A stretch of 64,000 bases of DNA from Chitinophaga silvatica (GCF_003419895.1 NZ_QPMM01000014.1:1-64000), one strand, 5' to 3'. Counted from the stretch's first letter, positions 1 to 9,951 are shown. Notes: generated from the letters alone by a model not told the origin. A program made the numbers and translations.

Positions 1-2546
1 GTGGTAGTAGTCAATGCGCCAGGAGTATAATCAGCTGCATTGGCGCCAGGAATGGTCGTAAAACCAGTAGTAGCGCCTGTCGTAGAACTTTCCCAACGGT
101 AAGTGACCGTACCGGAACCGGTACCTGCGGTAACCGATGTTAAAGGATTCGGTGTGGTATTGTTACAGATAGTCTGATCTGCACTGATAGTACCGTTTGT
201 AACAAGATCCTGTACAGTAATGGTGACTACAGCAGTTGGTACTGATTCACAAATATTACTATTCAGTGTTGATAGAGATATTCTTCTAAAGTAAGTGGTA
301 GTAGTCAATGCGCCAGGAGTATAATCAGCTGCATTGGCGCCAGGAATGGTCGTAAAACCAGTAGTAGCGCCAGTCGTAGAACTTTCCCAACGGTAAGTAA
401 CCGTACCAGAACCGGTACCTGCGGTAACCGATGTCAAAGGATTCGGTGTGGTGTTGTTACAGATAGTCTGATCTGCACTGATAGTACCGTTTGTAACAAG
501 ATCCTGTACAGTAATGGTGACTACAGCAGTTGGTACTGATTCACAAATATTACTATTCAGTGTTGATAGAGATATTCTTCTAAAGTAAGTGGTAGTAGTC
601 AATGCGCCAGGAGTATAATCAGCTGCATTGGCGCCAGGAATGGTCGTAAAACCAGTAGTAGCGCCAGTCGTAGAACTTTCCCAACGGTAAGTAACCGTAC
701 CAGAACCGGTACCTGCGGTAACCGATGTCAAAGGATTCGGTGTGGTGTTGTTACAGATAGTCTGATCTGCACTGATAGTACCGTTTGTAACAAGATCCTG
801 TACAGTAATGGTGACTACAGCAGTTGGTACTGATTCACAAATACTATTCAGTGTTGAAAGAGTTATTCTTCTAAAATAAGTGGTAGTAGTCAATGCGCCA
901 GGAGTATAATCTGCTGCATTAGCGCCAAGGATGGTGGTGAAACCAGTGGTAGCATCAGTAGTAGAACTTTCCCAACGGTAAGTAACTGTACCGGAACCGG
1001 TACCTGCGGTAACCGATGTTAAAGGATTCGGTGTGGTGTTGTTACAGATAGTCTGATCTGCACTGATAGTACCGTTTGTAACAAGATCCTGTACAGTAAT
1101 GGTGACTACAGCAGTTGGTACTGATTCACAAATACTATTCAGTGTTGAAAGAGTTATTCTTCTAAAATAAGTGGTAGTAGTCAATGCGCCAGGAGTATAA
1201 TCTGCTGCATTAGCACCAAGGATGGTGGTGAAACCAGTGGTAGCATCAGTAGTAGAACTTTCCCAACGGTAAGTAACCGTACCAGAACCAGTACCATCGG
1301 TAACAGATGTTAAAGGATCTGGTGTTGTATTGTTACAAATGGTCTGATCTGTACTGATGGTACCTGCTATCAGTTCATCTTGTACGGTTACTTTTATAAC
1401 TGCTGTAGATGCTGATTCACAGCTTTCTCCATTCAAGGTTGAAATAGTAATTCTTCTAAAATAAGTAGTTGTTGTTAAAGCATTAGGTGCATAATCTGCA
1501 TCTACTTCATTCATGATTTCGGTGAAACCATTAATTGCATTGGTTGTGGAGCTCTCCCAGCGATAGGTAATCGTTCCTGACCCGGTACCAGCAGTAACCG
1601 ATGTTAAAGAACTCGGTATAATATTGTTACAGATAGTCTGATCGCCACTGATTGTTCCCGGGGTAACAGCTCCCTGTATTGTAATGGTGGAAGTAGCGGT
1701 TGGTGCAGATTTGCAGCTTACTCCATGGAGTGTTGAAATAGCAATTCTCCTATAGTAATTAACCGGCAATAATGTAACTGGTGTATAATCTTCCGAAGTA
1801 GCTCCTGCAATAGTCGTAAAACCAGTGGAAGCATCTGTAGTAGAGCTTTCCCAAAGGTAAGTGATCATACCTGCACCTGTTCCGGTGGAAACTGAAGTTA
1901 TTGTAACAGGTGAATTATTACAGATTGTTTGATCGGCACTGATTGTTCCGGGTGTAACTGCACGTTGTACGGTAATCTCCACTGCAGTTGAAGGTGTAGA
2001 TTCACATACAAAACCATTCAGAGAAGATAGGGTTGTTCTTCTGAAATATGTGGTCACTGATAGCTGACCAGGGCTATAATCTGCTGTCACAGCCCCTGGT
2101 ATAGTTGTAAATCCACTAGTGGCATTTGTCGTGGAACTTTCCCAGCGATAGCTGATTATTCCGGACCCGGTTCCAGCTACTCCGGAGGTTATTGGTTCCG
2201 GGGTGCTGCCCTCACAAATAGTTTGGCTGGCGCTGATTGTTCCTGCTGTTACTGCATCCTGTACAGTAATCGTTACTACAGGAGTAGGTACCGATTCACA
2301 AACTACTCCATTGAATACTGATATCGTTATTCTTCTAAAGAAACTAGTTGCAACTAAAGCACCGGGGCTATAACCGGCCGTGGTTACCCCTGTAATTGCA
2401 GTAAATCCTGTTGTGGCACTGGTAGTTGATTTTTCCCAACGATAGCTGATTGTTCCACTACCAGTTCCGTCTGTTACTGAACGTAAAGGATTCGGTGTGG
2501 TATTATTACAGATCGTTTGATCTGCATCAATAGCTCCCTCGCTGGT
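1..2546 (-). repeat. Tandem 291-294 bp repeats coding 97-98 aa Ig-like units
   Basis: Unit boundaries read at 1, 295, 589, 880, 1171, 1465, 1759, 2050 and 2344, so about eight full units plus one shorter first unit, continuing off the window. Each unit on the minus strand begins FRRIS, carries a C-E-S-(V/A) segment, then ADQTICNNTTPNPLTS, then a YRWESSTT core, and ends PGALTTTTY. The first three units are nearly identical at DNA level (units 295 and 589 are the same over about 240 bases); units beyond 1465 are clearly diverged. Units of 291 differ by loss of one codon near the Cys. Confidence 0.92.
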
Positions 2547-5500
2547 ACTGCGGATGAGTACTTTAAAACTTGTTTGAGCCGGGCAACTTAAGGCAGGTGA
2601 AACAACAGTCGTTTCATCATATGCATATAAGGTAGTTTCACCAGACAGAGAGAAGGATGCACCTACATTATATTTAGTGCCTGCTCCATTTGCCATTGTG
2701 TAATAAGCCTGGTTACCTGATAAATTAGTGCCTGTAATTACCGGGAGCGTAACTGATCCACAAGCATTTATGTCGGTAATTGTATTGATCACCGGAAGAG
2801 GAATGATGGTTAAGCTAACAGCTGTTCTTGTAGCGCTGGTACAAGTACCATTATTAGACTCAGCGTAATAAACAATAGTACCAACTGAGCTTAAAGTAGG
2901 AGAGGTAATGATGTTGCCACCTGTTGCAGCATCATACCATACAATATTTGATCCTGTTGCAGTAGCTGTTAATGTTTGCCCACCGGGAATTTCACACACC
3001 TGTTGATTACTACCCGATGGAGGCGCTGGTCTGCCAGCACTTGGATTAATAGTAATTGAAACTGGAGTCGCTTCACAAGCATCTCCGGATTTTTTTGACT
3101 TTATAGTGTGAGTGCCAGGTGCAAGACTAAACTCGTTACCGCCCACAAATCCGGCACCATCAATATTATACTCATATGCCGCATTTATCGGGAATACAAT
3201 TTTTCCGTTTGTCTCATCACATCCGGGATGGAATATTTGTGGCGTAACCGTAGTTGCCGTAGCATTTATTGTAACGGTAGTTGTAGCGCTCACACATCCT
3301 GATACATCCAGGTTGGTTGCTGTTACGTTATATGTTCCAGGAGCAAGATTTGTAAATAAAGGACTGACCTGATAAGTAGTTCCTCCATTATTGGAATACC
3401 TGAACTGTGATCCTAATGGGGAGAGAACGTTAATGCTACCAGTATTTGTTACACAATCGGGGTGTACAAGTTCCACCTGTGGTTGATCCACAAATTGTAC
3501 TATCACAGGAGTGATTACACTACAAGAAGTAGTTGGATTTGTTCCCTTGATATAATAGGTGCCAGATACCGTAATGGCAGCAGGTGTTGTTACAGGAATG
3601 GTTGCTCCTGCATCCGTAAAGTAAGTATACTGAAGCCCGGCAGTACTTCCTGTGGTGATAGCGGTAGCTGTTAAATCAATCGCCGCAGGGTGGCATGCCA
3701 CCGGTGGAGCTGTAATAATTAAATTCGGCGCATCATTAATTTTTAAAGTTACCGCTGTTCTTGTTAAACTGTTACAAGCTCCTTTATTGGCTACTGCGTA
3801 ATAGGTGATCGTACCAATAGAGTTTAAGACAGGGTTGGTGACCACATTCCCATCTACAGGCGCATCATACCATGTAATGTTTGTACCTGACGGTACATTA
3901 GCCTTTGCGGTTAATGTTTGCAGGGGAGAGGTAGCACAAACAACCTGATCACCAAGACTTATTGGCGCAGCAGGTACTGTTGGTGGTTGGTTAATGGTAA
4001 CTTTTAAAGAGGTGGATGTGAGGTTGCCTATTTTTACAATGACAGAATAATCGCCTGGTGCCAGATTGGAGAAAATATTGTTGGCGCCAGAAGTAGTACC
4101 CCCATCAATAGAATAAGTTTCTCCGGCCACTAACGGCAGTTCAATACTACCGGTTAATTCATTACAACCTGGTTGTGTAACAATTGGTATAGGCGTTGGT
4201 ACCAGTTCAACGGTCGCATTGTTGTTGGCTGGTTCCGGATCATCATCCGGAGAGGTAATATTAGCCTTGTTTACATAAATACCAGTTGCATTTACCGTTG
4301 CTGTAATGGTGAGCGTTGATTTCGCTTTTGCGGCTAAATTACCAATTGTCCATATTCCGGTTGTAGAGTTGTAAGTACCAACTGATGGATTACTACTTAC
4401 GTAAGTGTATCCGCTAGGTAGCAGATCCGTAACTGTAATTCCGGTTCCTGCACCAGGTCCATTATTGGTAGCCTCGAGGGTAAATTCTACATTAGTACCT
4501 ACTGTGGGGTTTGTATTGTTTACTGATTTTGTAATAGAGAGATCAGTACTGATCAATGTTATTATAATATCATCTGTAATGGAACAGCCATCTGGAAAGT
4601 TCACTTTAACACTATATGTTCCCGCTTCGGTTACGACCAGTTTATTGCCAGTGCCAATAACAGTTGTTCCTTTTTTCCATTCATATTGAGAGAGGGGAGA
4701 GCCGAAGAAACCATCAGTATGAATGGTGTAAGGTAGTTCTGAATTTTTAAGGTTCATATCTGGCCCTAATCCTAATATGGGGGCTGCACCGTCATACGGA
4801 GCAATATTCCAACCTATATTTCCCAGGAGGTCTGTACTATGCTCTTTGGCTTTAAAAGAAGCACCCCCAGTAGCTACCATACGTCCTATTCTCACATAAT
4901 CAAATTCGACTGTTCCGGAAGTTTTAGTAACTGTTGCCGTGGCGACGGAGTGACTACTTTTAATTTCAGTGGGTTTGCACGGGCTACCACTACCAAACCA
5001 TTCACCTGTAATTGTAGTATTAGTGCCATTAGTAAAGACATAATTGTCGCCAGGGAAAAATATGAGGGTACCAATAATATTACCTGTGCCATAAATGCCC
5101 CCACTACCCTTAAATTCCACTGTTCCAAGGTTGTTGTTTGTGCCATAGATACCTATTGCAGATAGCACATTTGGATCTACAAAGGTGATATAATTAATGG
5201 TAGTATTACTAAATGATGCGTTTGTGTTGCCGGTTCCGTTGGCATTAACGATGTTGTAGGTTAATCCGCTTGCCGTAAATCCTGAAGCATTAATCACAGA
5301 ATTTGTGGCATTTAGGCTGCGTTTGGAAGTTCCTCCACTATAGGTCCATGTACAATTAATAGTAGCATTGCTAATATCTACATGTATCGCATTGTCATTC
5401 CCACCATTACTAATACTTTTTACATTGAGTGTTTTTCCTGCTGCAATAAAATTACCCTCAATAAGTGAAAAGGTAGTATTGGGATTATTGTAATTATTGG

Positions 5501-8423
5501 CGATAGTAAGGCTACCTCCGGGTTTATTCATTTGTATATCGAAGCTGCCGAGGGTATTACCTTGCAGGACTGTGGCTTCCGGGCCTTTGAGTTGTAGATA
5601 GGATATGTTTAAGGTAGCTGTTGGATTTAGTATGATACTATTTCCCCAACACTCCATCTTCCAGGTACTGGATTTGGTTATTACCGGGTTATTTAAAGCC
5701 CCTGCCCAGCTCATATTATGAAAGTAGGCATTTCCGTTATTAACGGTAATCGTTTTGGAAGCGGAAGTAAATCCACTATTCTGGTCGAAATACACATCAT
5801 CTCCCACTGTAGGAATACAGGCACCACCGGCACCGCCAGAGGATAAACTCCAATGGCTTGCATCGTTCCAGTCGCCAGCCCCACCTATCCAATAACGACT
5901 AGCCCCAATGGAAGTAGTAATATTCCATCCGCCGTTCCCACCTGCATCTGCGCCACTGAAAGGGATGGGTAAGGTAAGCGTGCCGCCGCCGCCAGTAGCT
6001 ACAATATTCTCTAAATAGACATTGTTTACATCTACAACGGCATTGACCCCAAAGGCAATACTTGCAGTACTCCCATTGGCACGTATTTCTCCCAATCCGT
6101 TACAAGCCGGATTTACTGCCCTGAATCTGGTATTAATAGTAGTAGTACCTGTAAACAAGTAGTTCCGGTTAGGAGCAGTCAGTAAAGTACCAATGATATT
6201 GCCGGTGGCACTTACGGTACCTGCAGCTTTAAACTCCAGATTGGTGATAACATTGTTTCCTCCAATTGCTCCTGCTCCAGAGAATATAAGATCATTAATG
6301 GTGTTGTTATTACCTATTTTTGGGGATGTATTACCAGCATTCGTTCCTGTGAAATACAGTTCGTTGATGGTAGTATTGTTGATTGAAAATGTTGCGTTAC
6401 TACTGGCAGATGTTAAATGAACAACCGGATACTGTAAGCCATCCGAAGAAAACTGGTAAGCCCCTTCAATGTATGATCCGTTTGATTGCAGTTGTTTATT
6501 GGTACCTATATATTGCCAGATATATGCCGCATTAATATTGGCATTTTGAATATTCAACGTACGGGGTAGGCTACCAGAACTTTGAAAAGTATGAATGGAA
6601 ATATTTTTTCCATTCATGTCAAGAAACCCGGAAACAAAGCTGATTTTTCCAGCTGCACTACTCCAATCATCTATTAATGTAAGTCCACCTGCCCCTGTTT
6701 TCTGCAAAATATTATTTAACGTTCCCAGGGTATTACCATTGGTAGTAAGCGTTACGGCATTTGTACCGAGATACCTGATGTCAGCATTAATAGTAAGTGT
6801 AGAGGTAAGAGTAACTGACCCATAAGCACGCATGGTAAAAGAGGAGGACACATTAAAGACAGGTGCATTTTGAACACCATTGGTCCATGTCATATTATTG
6901 AAGTAGGTGTTGGCAGTGGTAGTTACTGTTTTACCTGCTGTAGTGCTGGTGAAACCACTTTTATCATCAAATACCACATCATTTCCTTTAAATGGAATAC
7001 AAGCCCCACCAGGTCCTCCACTGGTATTACTCCAGTGGTTCTTGTCATTCCAGTCACCACCCCCATTTACCCAGTAAAGTATTCCTGAGGTTCCAGCAGG
7101 TTCTGTAATAGTAAAGCCACTATTACCATCATTGTCAATACCATTTACAGCAATGGGTAGTATAGGTCCGGTTGCAGTTAAATCGGTTAGTAGGACGTTA
7201 TTAATATCGGCAGTAGCTCCAGCAGAAAAATTTAATGTGCCGGCAGTAGTACCGGTAATTTCTGTAAACCCATCACAGGGTGCGCCACCTGCCCTGAAAA
7301 GCGTGGTTATATTATTTGTTCTGGTGATTGTGATATTTTTGTTTGGTGCCGTCAGTAATGTGCCGAATGTATTGGGGATTGATCCGGCAGTAATAGAGGT
7401 AGTACCTTTAATATCTATGTAAGTGATGTTGTTGCCGGAACCGCTGATAGCACCCCTTTCGTTGATGATAATAGAGTTGATAATATTATTGTTTCCGATG
7501 ACTGATCCTGCTCTGGCAATTACAACTGTATTTATCTGGTTACCATCACCACTAATGGATCCTGCACTTAAAAAAGTCAGAGTATTGATTTTATTACCAC
7601 TCCCTATTTTTGCCTGGGAGGATGCAGCGGTATTGGTAAAAGTTAATTGAGGTATTTCGCAATTATTGATATTCATATTGGGACCATTGGCAGCGCTGAT
7701 TTCTACTTCAGGGTAGATGTCATTTACCATCCATGTAGTACCGGATTTCATTACCGATCCACTTGCATTGAGTGATTTGCTTGATCCTCTGTAGTCCCAG
7801 GTACCAGTATTGATAGTACTATTGCTGATATCCACACTTTTTGCCAGATTTCCATTGCTGACGAAGGAACCTATCAATACATTTTTGCCAGGGGCATTAA
7901 AGAATCCCGTAGTTAGCGTGATGTTACCCGAACTGGTATTGGCAAATTGGAGATTATCTGATACCGTTAGACCGCTACCCGGTTTATTTATAGTAAGTGT
8001 CGGGTTACCTTTGACATTTCCATTAGCAGTAAGAACGGCATCTATTGAGCCTACCATATCCACAAAAATTGAATAAGTTACCTGAGGTGCTAAGATTAGG
8101 CTTCCTGACATGGTTAGCATAAATGACCCGGTGCGATTAATAGTGGGGGTATTGGGCACATCCATATTCCAAGTCATACTGTTGCAAAATGAATTTGCAT
8201 CGATCGTTACAGTCCGGCTTGTGTTGGTAAAGCCTGCATCTACACCAAAAATAACATTGTCTCCAGCTGCTGGAACAATACTTGGTTTATTACCACTGCT
8301 GCTACCTAAACGCCAATGGTTGAGATCACTCCAGTTTCCTCCTCCACCTACCCAGTAATAATCGGCAGCATGAAGTTGAAATGTGTAAAGTATCATTAAT
8401 AGAATAAAGAAACTTTTTTTCAT
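1..8423 (-). CDS. Giant secreted Ig-like repeat surface protein (3' end outside window)
   Basis: An open frame runs from an ATG at 8423 to the window edge (2807 codons, no stop; spot-checked near 1400, 2550, 3030, 5970 and 8350). Many open frames on the + strand across 3100-8360 are its antisense shadows. The N-terminus is a signal peptide (MKKSFFILLMILYTFQLHAA) followed by the motif YYWVGGGGNWSDLNHW. Three related modules start with YW(V/I)xGxGxWxDxxHW near 8370, 7085 and 5905, with beta-helix-like Asn/Thr-rich text between. A DUF11-type domain (DLSITKSVNNTNPTVGTNVE) lies at about 4550-4190. Several Ig/SprB-like segments follow, ending in tandem 98-residue units at 1-2546. The family is typical of very large Bacteroidota adhesins or gliding-associated proteins exported by the type IX system. 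The sorting domain that would prove this is outside the window. The exact substrate or partner is unknown. Confidence 0.9.
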   Translation of the reverse strand, partial: MKKSFFILLMILYTFQLHAADYYWVGGGGNWSDLNHWRLGSSSGNKPSIVPAAGDNVIFGVDAGFTNTSRTVTIDANSFCNSMTWNMDVPNTPTINRTGSFMLTMSGSLILAPQVTYSIFVDMVGSIDAVLTANGNVKGNPTLTINKPGSGLTVSDNLQFANTSSGNITLTTGFFNAPGKNVLIGSFVSNGNLAKSVDISNSTINTGTWDYRGSSKSLNASGSVMKSGTTWMVNDIYPEVEISAANGPNMNINNCEIPQLTFTNTAASSQAKIGSGNKINTLTFLSAGSISGDGNQINTVVIARAGSVIGNNNIINSIIINERGAISGSGNNITYIDIKGTTSITAGSIPNTFGTLLTAPNKNITITRTNNITTLFRAGGAPCDGFTEITGTTAGTLNFSAGATADINNVLLTDLTATGPILPIAVNGIDNDGNSGFTITEPAGTSGILYWVNGGGDWNDKNHWSNTSGGPGGACIPFKGNDVVFDDKSGFTSTTAGKTVTTTANTYFNNMTWTNGVQNAPVFNVSSSFTMRAYGSVTLTSTLTINADIRYLGTNAVTLTTNGNTLGTLNNILQKTGAGGLTLIDDWSSAAGKISFVSGFLDMNGKNISIHTFQSSGSLPRTLNIQNANINAAYIWQYIGTNKQLQSNGSYIEGAYQFSSDGLQYPVVHLTSASSNATFSINNTTINELYFTGTNAGNTSPKIGNNNTINDLIFSGAGAIGGNNVITNLEFKAAGTVSATGNIIGTLLTAPNRNYLFTGTTTINTRFRAVNPACNGLGEIRANGSTASIAFGVNAVVDVNNVYLENIVATGGGGTLTLPIPFSGADAGGNGGWNITTSIGASRYWIGGAGDWNDASHWSLSSGGAGGACIPTVGDDVYFDQNSGFTSASKTITVNNGNAYFHNMSWAGALNNPVITKSSTWKMECWGNSIILNPTATLNISYLQLKGPEATVLQGNTLGSFDIQMNKPGGSLTIANNYNNPNTTFSLIEGNFIAAGKTLNVKSISNGGNDNAIHVDISNATINCTWTYSGGTSKRSLNATNSVINASGFTASGLTYNIVNANGTGNTNASFSNTTINYITFVDPNVLSAIGIYGTNNNLGTVEFKGSGGIYGTGNIIGTLIFFPGDNYVFTNGTNTTITGEWFGSGSPCKPTEIKSSHSVATATVTKTSGTVEFDYVRIGRMVATGGASFKAKEHSTDLLGNIGWNIAPYDGAAPILGLGPDMNLKNSELPYTIHTDGFFGSPLSQYEWKKGTTVIGTGNKLVVTEAGTYSVKVNFPDGCSITDDIIITLISTDLSITKSVNNTNPTVGTNVEFTLEATNNGPGAGTGITVTDLLPSGYTYVSSNPSVGTYNSTTGIWTIGNLAAKAKSTLTITATVNATGIYVNKANITSPDDDPEPANNNATVELVPTPIPIVTQPGCNELTGSIELPLVAGETYSIDGGTTSGANNIFSNLAPGDYSVIVKIGNLTSTSLKVTINQPPTVPAAPISLGDQVVCATSPLQTLTAKANVPSGTNITWYDAPVDGNVVTNPVLNSIGTITYYAVANKGACNSLTRTAVTLKINDAPNLIITAPPVACHPAAIDLTATAITTGSTAGLQYTYFTDAGATIPVTTPAAITVSGTYYIKGTNPTTSCSVITPVIVQFVDQPQVELVHPDCVTNTGSINVLSPLGSQFRYSNNGGTTYQVSPLFTNLAPGTYNVTATNLDVSGCVSATTTVTINATATTVTPQIFHPGCDETNGKIVFPINAAYEYNIDGAGFVGGNEFSLAPGTHTIKSKKSGDACEATPVSITINPSAGRPAPPSGSNQQVCEIPGGQTLTATATGSNIVWYDAATGGNIITSPTLSSVGTIVYYAESNNGTCTSATRTAVSLTIIPLPVINTITDINACGSVTLPVITGTNLSGNQAYYTMANGAGTKYNVGASFSLSGETTLYAYDETTVVSPALSCPAQTSFKVLIRSTSEGAIDADQTICNNTTPNPLRSVTDGTGSGTISYRWEKSTTSATTGFTAITGVTTAGYSPGALVATSFFRRITISVFNGVVCESVPTPVVTITVQDAVTAGTISASQTICEGSTPEPITSGVAGTGSGIISYRWESSTTNATSGFTTIPGAVTADYSPGQLSVTTYFRRTTLSSLNGFVCESTPSTAVEITVQRAVTPGTISADQTICNNSPVTITSVSTGTGAGMITYLWESSTTDASTGFTTIAGATSEDYTPVTLLPVNYYRRIAISTLHGVSCKSAPTATSTITIQGAVTPGTISGDQTICNNIIPSSLTSVTAGTGSGTITYRWESSTTNAINGFTEIMNEVDADYAPNALTTTTYFRRITISTLNGESCESASTAVIKVTVQDELIAGTISTDQTICNNTTPDPLTSVTDGTGSGTVTYRWESSTTDATTGFTTILGANAADYTPGALTTTTYFRRITLSTLNSICESVPTAVVTITVQDLVTNGTISADQTICNNTTPNPLTSVTAGTGSGTVTYRWESSTTDATTGFTTILGANAADYTPGALTTTTYFRRITLSTLNSICESVPTAVVTITVQDLVTNGTISADQTICNNTTPNPLTSVTAGTGSGTVTYRWESSTTGATTGFTTIPGANAADYTPGALTTTTYFRRISLSTLNSNICESVPTAVVTITVQDLVTNGTISADQTICNNTTPNPLTSVTAGTGSGTVTYRWESSTTGATTGFTTIPGANAADYTPGALTTTTYFRRISLSTLNSNICESVPTAVVTITVQDLVTNGTISADQTICNNTTPNPLTSVTAGTGSGTVTYRWESSTTGATTGFTTIPGANAADYTPGALTTT
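4825..8370 (-). repeat. Three diverged about 1.1-1.3 kb modules in the N-terminal half of the giant protein
   Basis: Module starts lie at about 8370 (DYYWVGGGGNWSDLNHW), 7085 (YWVNGGGDWNDKNHW) and 5905 (YWIGGAGDWNDASHW). Modules two and three continue with GGACIP and a DDVxFD-like segment. Each module closes with a NxGxxI-type motif (NSGFTI, NGGWNI, NIGWNI). Within modules the text is rich in short I/L-x-N-x-T strands, as in right-handed beta-helix proteins. They are diverged in sequence, unlike the C-terminal array. Confidence 0.7.
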
Positions 8424-8910
8424 CAGGATTTTATTTATAGGTATTTCATTTAACAGTATTCGCATGCTGAGCCCAGCACGGGCATGATGCCCCTGCACAC
8501 ATTTGAATGAGCTTGCAGGAAGACTGTAATAAAGTCTTTTGTGATTTTCTGATTTAGTTAATTATTCATAAAAGTAGGAGAAGCAAATATTCGGGTTCTC
8601 GAATGTTCATGACACAGTTATGATATCTAATTTACTATCGGGTATTGTGAAACTCCTGCTTAATCAAAGAGGCCAAGCGCTCATAAATTAAACATTGTAT
8701 TTAAAAAAAACATAGCATAGTAACAGTATTATTTTACTTTATAGGTTAATAATCAATCTAAATTAAATAAAAAAAGTATAAAAATTTTATTTTAAGTAAT
8801 CATATATGAAATAGAGCATGTACTGGTTGATTATTCTAGATGGGTTGATGGGGTAATGTTTAAATAAATTACCATCAAATTTCTCATTCATTGAACTTTA
8901 TTTTAAAATT

Positions 8911-8923
8911 TGAACACTGTTCA
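8911..8923. promoter_or_regulatory. Candidate TetR operator (6-1-6 palindrome)
   Basis: TGAACA-C-TGTTCA is a perfect inverted repeat with a one-base centre, ending 13 bases before the ATG of the TetR-family gene. Its position between the promoter elements fits autorepression. Binding is inferred from position and symmetry only. Confidence 0.6.
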
Positions 8924-8924
8924 A

Positions 8925-8932
8925 TAAATTTG
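8925..8932 (+). promoter_or_regulatory. Bacteroidota -7 element (TAAATTTG) of the TetR gene
   Basis: Exact match to TAnnTTTG four bases before the start codon. A weak -33 (TTT at 8902-8904) lies 20 bases upstream. Transcription would begin at or next to the ATG, giving a leaderless mRNA. The operator palindrome sits directly upstream. Confidence 0.45.
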
Positions 8933-8936
8933 CATC

Positions 8937-9527
8937 ATGGTTAGAAAAAAGGAGATACATGAGCAGCGGGTACGGGGCTATTTTATCGACGCTACCAAGG
9001 AAATCCTCAAAAGCGAAGGATTAAAAAGTGTTAGTGTTCGTAATATCGCCGATAGGGCAGGGTACTCTTTTGCCACCCTTTATAATTATTTTAAAGATGC
9101 AAAAGAACTCGTATTTCATTGTGTGGAAGACTTTCGCAAAGAATGTCTTGACTATGCTACAGTCAAGGCTGCAAAGCAGCCGGCGGGAACAAGGCATCTT
9201 AAGGCACTTTTTCTTGCCTACCTCGAGTATTTTGTACAGTATCCCGGGATATACGAATTGTTTTTTAAAGAAGCATTGAGTGACATTGATGATAATGGTA
9301 ATACTACAATGCTTGTAGTATCATTATTACCAACATTATGCGAAGCTGATTGGCAACATATAGCAAAGCAAAAAGAGTTATCCAGGAAAGAAGTGGAAAC
9401 CTCAAAATCTGCACTGTTACTGGGTAGTACAGGTATGCTGTCGTTATACCTGGGGCGACGTTACCCAAGTAGTTATGCGTCTTTTTTGAAGGAAGCAGAA
9501 AATTTTATTGATCAACAATTAAAATAA
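8937..9527 (+). CDS. TetR/AcrR family transcriptional regulator
   Basis: 196 residues, the usual TetR length. The N-terminal helix-turn-helix is clear at about residues 20-60 (SVSVRNIADRAGYSFATLYN, then YFKDAKELVFHCVEDF). The C-terminal half is an all-helical ligand or dimer domain of unknown ligand. The upstream palindrome at 8911-8923 is a plausible self-operator. The next gene starts 5 bases after the stop, so the two are very likely one transcript. TetR proteins of this type with a GIY-YIG-domain partner are familiar from Firmicutes and Bacteroidota, but the ligand and target genes cannot be told from sequence. Confidence 0.93.
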   Translation: MVRKKEIHEQRVRGYFIDATKEILKSEGLKSVSVRNIADRAGYSFATLYNYFKDAKELVFHCVEDFRKECLDYATVKAAKQPAGTRHLKALFLAYLEYFVQYPGIYELFFKEALSDIDDNGNTTMLVVSLLPTLCEADWQHIAKQKELSRKEVETSKSALLLGSTGMLSLYLGRRYPSSYASFLKEAENFIDQQLK

Positions 9528-9532
9528 GGAAG

Positions 9533-9889
9533 ATGAGTCAGAAGAAAGATCTCAAAATGACCTATAAAGAAATACAATTTCGCAAGGGTGTATATCAATT
9601 ACGCAACACACGCAACAATAAATTATATATAGGCAGCAGCATGGATTTAGACAGAGCCTGGAATAGTTTGAACCTGCAATTGAAGATGGGAAACTTCGCT
9701 AATACTTTATTGCAACAAGAATGGAATGACCAACAAGGACAGGATTTTGTATATGAAATTGTGGAAGTTCTGAAAGAAACCAACGACCCGCAAGCAGATG
9801 TGAAAGCTGATGTGAAAACGTTGGAAAGACTTGTCATGATGGAACTACAGCCGTTTGGAGATAAAGGTTACCATACACAAAAATTGTAG
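9533..9889 (+). CDS. GIY-YIG domain protein, TetR-associated
   Basis: 118 residues. The motif pair GVYQL (about residues 19-23) and KLYIGSS (about 31-37) gives the GIY-YIG core, followed by a conserved LQLKMGNFANTLLQQEWND region and FVYEIVEVL. The protein is a single domain with no DNA-binding add-on. The DLDRAWNSL segment stands where active nucleases have a catalytic Arg, and R17/R41 could serve. A second ATG at 9557 is an alternative start. Tight linkage to the TetR gene suggests a regulatory rather than a repair or homing role, which is inference. Confidence 0.85.
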   Translation: MSQKKDLKMTYKEIQFRKGVYQLRNTRNNKLYIGSSMDLDRAWNSLNLQLKMGNFANTLLQQEWNDQQGQDFVYEIVEVLKETNDPQADVKADVKTLERLVMMELQPFGDKGYHTQKL

Positions 9890-9951
9890 TAGTATTACTA
9901 CAGTAAATCTGAAGATTTATTATACTGCCTTCATAAAAAACAAGCAAGCAA

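Larger units (their letters stand above)
8424..8936. other. AT-rich intergenic region between the giant protein and the TetR gene
   Basis: No convincing open frame. It separates divergent genes. Near the giant-gene start (8480-8492) is a perfect inverted repeat GGGCAT-G-ATGCCC, and at 8520-8538 a short AAGACT/AGTCTT hairpin followed by Ts. The rest (about 8540-8900) is AT-rich sequence in which I recognise nothing else. Control elements of the TetR gene at its right end are listed separately. Confidence 0.6.

Noticed and set aside
3108..8358. Many open frames of 60-110 codons on the + strand, and one on the minus strand in another frame (4892-5146)
   Set aside because: All lie inside the 2807-codon frame of the giant protein and have low-complexity text typical of shadows; they have no start context or family likeness.
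8520..8538. AAGACT/AGTCTT hairpin with Ts as a terminator
   Set aside because: No gene on the + strand ends upstream of it and the stem is only six pairs.
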